A stretch of DNA of 64,000 nucleotides, taken from Streptomyces olindensis (GTDB lineage: Bacteria > Actinomycetota > Actinomycetes > Streptomycetales > Streptomycetaceae). The DNA is taken from assembly GCA_000696115.1 (NCBI GenBank), contig JJOH01000004.1, positions 1 to 64,000 of the forward strand, read 5' to 3'. The position numbers and the translations under genes were made by a program. Positions 60,006-64,000 of the stretch are shown piece after piece (the stretch's first letter is position 1; each line of letters begins with the position of its first letter). The notes below the pieces were generated by a model. The model was given only the letters and a program-made list of their open reading frames with translations, was not told the DNA's origin and made no database searches.

Positions 60006-61370
60006 TCAGAGGGAGTTGGTGACGCTCCTCCGTGCGCGCATGATCCGCCCCATCCTCTCCTCCAGTTCCGCACGCTCCCGCGCCGCCCGCTCCGCCTGGG
60101 CCCGCTGGTGCTCGTGCTCGAGGCGGCGCATGCGGTCGTCCGTGTCCAGCCGGACGCGGTGGCGCTGGACGTCGTGTTCCAGGCGGGCGCAGGTGTGCTG
60201 GACCTCCAGTTCCTCCGCGAACAGCCGGCGGCTCGTCCGGTGACGGGCGCCGAGGAGCGTGTCGTACGTCGTGGCGCCGCTGAGGACCTTGGCCAGGACG
60301 GGCATCGCGTCCAGGCAGAGCAGCAGCAGGTGCAGCACGATCGTCAGGAAGAGGGCGAAGCCGTCCGACGCGGCGACCTCCTTCAGGCCGTGGGCCCGCG
60401 TGAGGATGCCGTCGGTGTCCAGGTCGGCGGCCCGCTGCCGCGTCTTGTCGTCGATGGCCTTCTGGAGCAGGGGCTGATAGTCGTCCGCCGCCCTGTCCTT
60501 GCGGGCGGAGAGCGCCTGGCCGTGGTCGACCATGGCCTGAAGCTGCTTCTCGTACGTCTTGACCTTGCTGTTCTTCTCGTACTCCGACGTGGCCTTGCGG
60601 GCTCGCTCGCAGGTGATGGTGACGTCCCGGACGCCGCCCCGCCAGATCCAGTACTTCGGGCCGCACAGACGCTGTTCCGTGGCGAGCTTGTCGTCCAGCG
60701 TCTTGTTGATGTCGGCGACCTGGGTGCGCAGGGCCGCCGTCCGGTCGCCGTTGGTCCTTATCTGGCGCGCCAGTTCGGCGGGGGAGCCCGCCACCTTCAG
60801 TTGATAGCGGGCGCACTCGGGGCGGTCGGTGGTGGCGGCGCCGTCGGTGGGGTTGCAGGAGACGAGCATGCCCCGGTAGTCGGCGACCTTCTGCTCGTTG
60901 CCGACGGCTATCTCCTGGCGGATCTCCTTGTCGAAGATCTGGAAGAGGATCGGCTCGGCGATGAACAGGCCCAGCAGCACCGAGAGAAAGAAACGGACGG
61001 CCAGCGTCCATTTGCGGACCGTGGTGCCGTGCGTGCTGGACACCAGCCAGCTGTCCAGCGCCAGGACCACCCAGAACCAGATCACGGCGACCCCGACGAC
61101 CGCCGCGAGGGGCAGGTCGGAGCGGAAACTGGACAGGGCCAGGACCATGGAGAGCGCGCCCAGCAGGGCCGTGTTGACGACGAGCGCCCCGTACCAGGTG
61201 TAGCGGGTGCGTTCCTCCGGCACCCAGGCCAGCAGCGGTTCCTCGATGCCGATCAGCCGGCGCAGCCGGGGCGCCCACCCGGAGGCCGGCGGCACCGGCC
61301 GCGCCTGGCTGCCCCGGTCCTCGTCGAAGGCGGCGCTGTCGGCCGGGCGCAGCGGGGTGTCAGTGGCCAA
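60006..61370 (-). CDS. DUF4407 domain membrane protein
   Basis: 454-aa protein: N-terminal cytosolic stretch with IGIEEPLLAWVPEERTRYTWYG, two helices (about 60-105), a third (about 125-150), a large outside region with four Cys (VSCNP, PECARY, RLCGPK, TITCERA), a last helix (FALFLTIVLHLLLLCLD) and a C-terminal charged coiled coil. The order matches DUF4407 proteins, whose role is unknown. ATG 61370 overlaps the upstream gene's stop by 11 bases, indicating coupling with the SPFH-like gene. Confidence 0.88.
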   Translation of the reverse strand: MATDTPLRPADSAAFDEDRGSQARPVPPASGWAPRLRRLIGIEEPLLAWVPEERTRYTWYGALVVNTALLGALSMVLALSSFRSDLPLAAVVGVAVIWFWVVLALDSWLVSSTHGTTVRKWTLAVRFFLSVLLGLFIAEPILFQIFDKEIRQEIAVGNEQKVADYRGMLVSCNPTDGAATTDRPECARYQLKVAGSPAELARQIRTNGDRTAALRTQVADINKTLDDKLATEQRLCGPKYWIWRGGVRDVTITCERARKATSEYEKNSKVKTYEKQLQAMVDHGQALSARKDRAADDYQPLLQKAIDDKTRQRAADLDTDGILTRAHGLKEVAASDGFALFLTIVLHLLLLCLDAMPVLAKVLSGATTYDTLLGARHRTSRRLFAEELEVQHTCARLEHDVQRHRVRLDTDDRMRRLEHEHQRAQAERAARERAELEERMGRIMRARRSVTNSL

Positions 61371-62904
61371 GGCTGCCCTCCTGGTTCGCCGGGTCGAAGT
61401 CGTCGGCGTCGTCGCCGTCGTCCGCGGTGGGCTCGGCCGCGGGGGCCGTCCGCCCGGGGCCCCCGCGCAGCTGGCCCTTCACCTCGCCCTTCAGCTCCGC
61501 GTTCGGCGTCTCCGGCCCGCCGACGCCGACGCCGGCTGCGGCGCCCTGCGACGCGGTCTGGTTGAACGGGACGTCGCCGACGCTGTTGATGAAGGCGCCC
61601 GCGTCGTACATCGTGCTGTCGAACAGGCCCCGGTCGATGGCCTGCTTGCCCAGGGTGGCCCGCACCGTGAGCTGCTCCTTCGCCCACTCCCGCTGGTCCC
61701 GCTGGAGTTCCTTGGCGTCCGTGCGTTCCTCCTGGCGCCGGCGCAGCCGGTCCTCGTGCTCCAGGTCCCAGCGCCGGGCGGCCTCGTGCCGCCGGGCGGC
61801 GGTCTCCTCCCGCTCCTCCTTGCGGGTCAGCTCCTGGCGGTGGTCGTCGCGTTCGACCTGCCAGCGCAGGTCCTCCCGGTCCAGGCCGCGGCGGGTCAGC
61901 TCGTACTCCCGGTCGAGCCGGAGCCGGTCGTCCTTGCGCGTGTCCCAGCGCTCCTCGGCCGCGTGCAGCCGCTGGGACAGCTCGTCGGCGCTGATGTCGC
62001 CGTTGCGCCAGGCCAGATAGTCGGCGGCGACCGGGTCGGAGCCGACCAGCTTGATGTCCTGCTCGATCTCTTCCCGGGTGAAGCGGTTGCGCCGGCGCTC
62101 GATCTCCAGCTCGTAGTCCTGCTGCTCGGCACCGGCGCCGCGCTCGAACGCGGTGCGCAGCGTCTCCTCCTCCTGCCGGTGGCGCTCCTTGCGCATCGCC
62201 TGGAGGTTGCGGATCTCCTCCCGCTTCAGCTCCAGCTCGGCCTCGCGCAGGGCCCGGTCCAGGGCCGCCTGCTGCTCCATCTCCTCCTGCCGGCGGTCGC
62301 GTTCGCGGTTCCGGCGGGCCTTCTCCATCTCCTCGACGTACGCGGACATCTCCTCGGGCGTCAGCACCTCGACCGCCCCGTGCCGGGCCCGGATCCCCGA
62401 CACGACCGAGGGCCGCATCTCGTGGTACGCGGTCAGCCGTGCGTCGATCCGGGCGCGCACGGCGGCGGCGTCGACGAAGGGCAGGTCGCTGCCGTCCTCG
62501 GTGAGCCCGGGCACCTCGCGCAGATGGGCGAGGAGCAGCGCCTCGACGTCGGTGACGCCGTCGCGCACGACCGCGCACGGGTCGGTGACCGTGCAGTAGA
62601 ACGAGGCCCGTACGGTGAAGTCGCCCGCCTCGGCCGACGGGATCCGCGTCTCCACCACGACCGGGACCTCGATGCGCCGGTCCACGACCGTGACCGAGCT
62701 GGCCTCGACGACCACCGGGTCGTCGGCGCGCAGCTGCCCGTGGTCCTCGACGTACTCCTCGCCGACCCGGAAGACCCGCACGTGGTGCGCGGCGACCGTG
62801 GGCAGCTCGTCGTCGCCGCGCGTCATCCGCTTGCGCCAGAGGCCGCCGCGCTTCTCCGCCCGCCCGTACTCCCGCTGCTCGACGAGCGGGTAATTCTCAG
62901 CCAT
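61360..62904 (-). CDS. SPFH/Band 7-like coiled-coil protein
   Basis: 514-aa protein. Residues about 35-200 look like an SPFH/Band 7 domain: VVVEASSVTVVDRRIEVPVVVETRI, FTVRASFYCTVTDPCAVV, and LLAHLREVPGL...ARIDARLTAYHEMRPSVVSGI. A long, highly charged coiled coil follows (about 215-440, many EER/RRRQEE units), then a glycine/acidic tail. No membrane helix is obvious. SPFH proteins form rings or cages on membranes. It is co-translated with the DUF4407 gene and follows the unknown gene at 62910 by five bases. Confidence 0.75.
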   Translation of the reverse strand: MAENYPLVEQREYGRAEKRGGLWRKRMTRGDDELPTVAAHHVRVFRVGEEYVEDHGQLRADDPVVVEASSVTVVDRRIEVPVVVETRIPSAEAGDFTVRASFYCTVTDPCAVVRDGVTDVEALLLAHLREVPGLTEDGSDLPFVDAAAVRARIDARLTAYHEMRPSVVSGIRARHGAVEVLTPEEMSAYVEEMEKARRNRERDRRQEEMEQQAALDRALREAELELKREEIRNLQAMRKERHRQEEETLRTAFERGAGAEQQDYELEIERRRNRFTREEIEQDIKLVGSDPVAADYLAWRNGDISADELSQRLHAAEERWDTRKDDRLRLDREYELTRRGLDREDLRWQVERDDHRQELTRKEEREETAARRHEAARRWDLEHEDRLRRRQEERTDAKELQRDQREWAKEQLTVRATLGKQAIDRGLFDSTMYDAGAFINSVGDVPFNQTASQGAAAGVGVGGPETPNAELKGEVKGQLRGGPGRTAPAAEPTADDGDDADDFDPANQEGSLGH

Positions 62905-62909
62905 GCCTG

Positions 62910-64000
62910 TCAGTCCTCCGTGCTCAGTACGGCGGTAAGGAAGGTCTCGACGAGGCCGGTGACCGCCTCGTCGGCGCGGGCGGCGACCTGCCGCAGGGCC
63001 GCGGCCAGCGGCGGACCGTCGTCCGGGGGCAGGGCCGCGCCGAGGGAGCGGCCGAACCGCCCGGCGACCCGCTCGGGCCGTTCCGTCACGGCCGGCAGCT
63101 CGCGCAGGGTGGCGTTCAGGGCCGCCAGCGCCCGGCCCCGGCGCGGCAGGTTGTCCAGGACGCCCGCCCAGAGCTCGCCGATCGTGGCGGTCTGCCGCTC
63201 GTCCCGCTCCATCAGCGACGCGCACACCAGCCGCCCGGTCCGCGCGTCACGCGCCCGCAGGACCGTCAGGGCGGCCCCGAGGACGTTGTCCTTGTGCCGC
63301 CCGGTCAGCGTCTCGCGCTGGGCCCGCAGCCGGTACGCGAGCGGCCGGAACACCGCGCCCGTGTCCTGCCCGCACTCCGCGAGCACCGCGACCAGCCCGG
63401 CCAGGGCGAACGCGGCGTCCACGGACCGGCCGCCGCTGCGGATCAGCCGCAGCAGGATGGTGACCGCGTCCGTGGGGAAGCGCACGCCGAGCGCCCCGCT
63501 GAACGCGGCCGCCGCGCTCGACCTGAGCGCCGGGTCGTAGGAGCGGGCCCAGCCGCGGGCCACGCCCAGCGCGGTGGCGGCGAGGCTCTCGTCCAGGCAC
63601 ATGCACTGCAGCACCAGCGTGGCCGTCGACTGCCCGGCCGGCCCGGCGGCACCGCCCGCCCAGGGGTGCAGGTAGTTGTCGGCGACCTCGTCGAAGGCGG
63701 GCCGGGTGAGCAGCGCGAGCCCCTGGGCGACGGACAGCTGGAGCCCCAGCCCCGGCTGCGCGGCCACGAGCTCGGTGAGCCAGTCCCGTACGCCGTTCCA
63801 GTAGGGCGTCGAGCGGCCGGCCCACAGCTCCTGGAGCGCCCACTGCCGGTACTGCGGGTGCGGGAAGACCAGCGCGGTCCGGGTGAGCGCGCCGTTCTTC
63901 CGCTCCTCCACCGCGACCAGCTCGTTGCGGGACAGCGACTGCCGCCGGTCGACGGCACGCCGGGCCGCCGCGGCCTGCTCCTCCGGGGTGACGGGCTGCG
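62910..64000 (-). CDS. Large protein of unknown function, helical-repeat C-terminal part (5' end outside window)
   Basis: The frame is open to the right edge of the window, so the N-terminus lies beyond 64000; a GTG at 63911 is only an internal possibility. The 363 visible codons are Ala/Leu-rich helices resembling HEAT-like repeats (LALLTRPAFDEVADNYLHPW, AFALAGLVAVLAECGQDTG, LAALNATLRELPA). The region QYRQWALQELW near the start of the visible part recalls effector/helical ends of large ATPases, but no Walker motif is visible here. First gene of the SPFH-DUF4407 operon. Confidence 0.7.
   Translation of the reverse strand, partial: QPVTPEEQAAAARRAVDRRQSLSRNELVAVEERKNGALTRTALVFPHPQYRQWALQELWAGRSTPYWNGVRDWLTELVAAQPGLGLQLSVAQGLALLTRPAFDEVADNYLHPWAGGAAGPAGQSTATLVLQCMCLDESLAATALGVARGWARSYDPALRSSAAAAFSGALGVRFPTDAVTILLRLIRSGGRSVDAAFALAGLVAVLAECGQDTGAVFRPLAYRLRAQRETLTGRHKDNVLGAALTVLRARDARTGRLVCASLMERDERQTATIGELWAGVLDNLPRRGRALAALNATLRELPAVTERPERVAGRFGRSLGAALPPDDGPPLAAALRQVAARADEAVTGLVETFLTAVLSTED

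Noticed and set aside
1..64000. tRNA, rRNA, insertion sequences, integrases and CRISPR arrays
   Set aside because: I looked for clover-leaf ends, transposase motifs and regular repeat-spacer patterns in intergenic DNA and saw none that I could support.

Overview
The window is high-GC actinobacterial DNA, almost certainly Streptomyces. The reasons are the very high GC at third codon positions, GTG/TTG starts, an AfsK/AfsR/AfsS regulatory set, the F420 gene fbiC, an XRE plus DUF397 pair, deazaflavin (F420-type) oxidoreductases, and an intergenic repeat typical of this genus. I see no rRNA, tRNA or CRISPR array, and no gene-free stretch longer than about 300 bases.

Layout. 1-1409 is the C-terminal propeller of an AfsK-like kinase; its left part is disturbed by a 217-bp offset duplication. 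1596-7560 is a catabolic block: thiolase-like aldolase, DUF35 protein, enoyl-CoA hydratase and alpha/beta hydrolase on the minus strand, a FadD3-like CoA ligase on the plus strand, and an SMP-30 lactonase. A VapBC-type pair follows (7670-8331), then afsS (8416-8601) and afsR (8781-11774). 12004-19473 is a second catabolic block: amidohydrolase, two luciferase-like monooxygenases, SDR, D-aminoacylase-type amidohydrolase and aldehyde dehydrogenase. 19480-26934 holds F420-type oxidoreductases, a nuclease-fold protein, a lipoprotein, a PHP hydrolase and fbiC. 26944-29934 is a cell-surface glycan set (polytopic protein, GtrA, GT2). 30013-37516 is mixed: an L,D-transpeptidase-like protein without its catalytic residues, DUF2165, an ATPase-TPR protein, two small ORFs, a chimeric ORF, a frameshifted DUF6247 gene and an ADP-ribosylglycohydrolase. 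37695-43620 carries a phytase, a sodium:solute symporter, an outlying SDR/EthD-like pair and a class C beta-lactamase-like hydrolase. 43829-51543 carries envelope genes, including a D,D-carboxypeptidase with a very long disordered N-terminus, a GPP34 protein and the XRE/DUF397 pair. 51649-58185 contains regulators, glutathione peroxidase, an MFS pump and a methyltransferase gene interrupted by an amber codon. 58366-59744 is a GH11 xylanase/CE4 deacetylase operon. 60006-64000 is a three-gene DUF4407/SPFH-like operon that runs off the right edge.

The most coherent signal is a palindrome, CTGACG-N3-CGTCAG. It occurs four times perfectly and twice imperfectly, 21 to 33 bases before the starts of the catabolic genes in both blocks and in front of a divergent SDR/EthD-like pair about 27 kb away. 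This looks like one regulon for breakdown of a cyclic or steroid-like acid. Its genes are wrapped around afsR/afsS, and no obvious cognate TetR-type regulator lies in the window.

Several genes look damaged: the afsK region, the substrate-binding/HTH chimera, the DUF6247 gene and the DUF574-type methyltransferase. Each could be real decay or a sequence/assembly error. Functional names rest on reading the translations and on family memory; no database search was possible.
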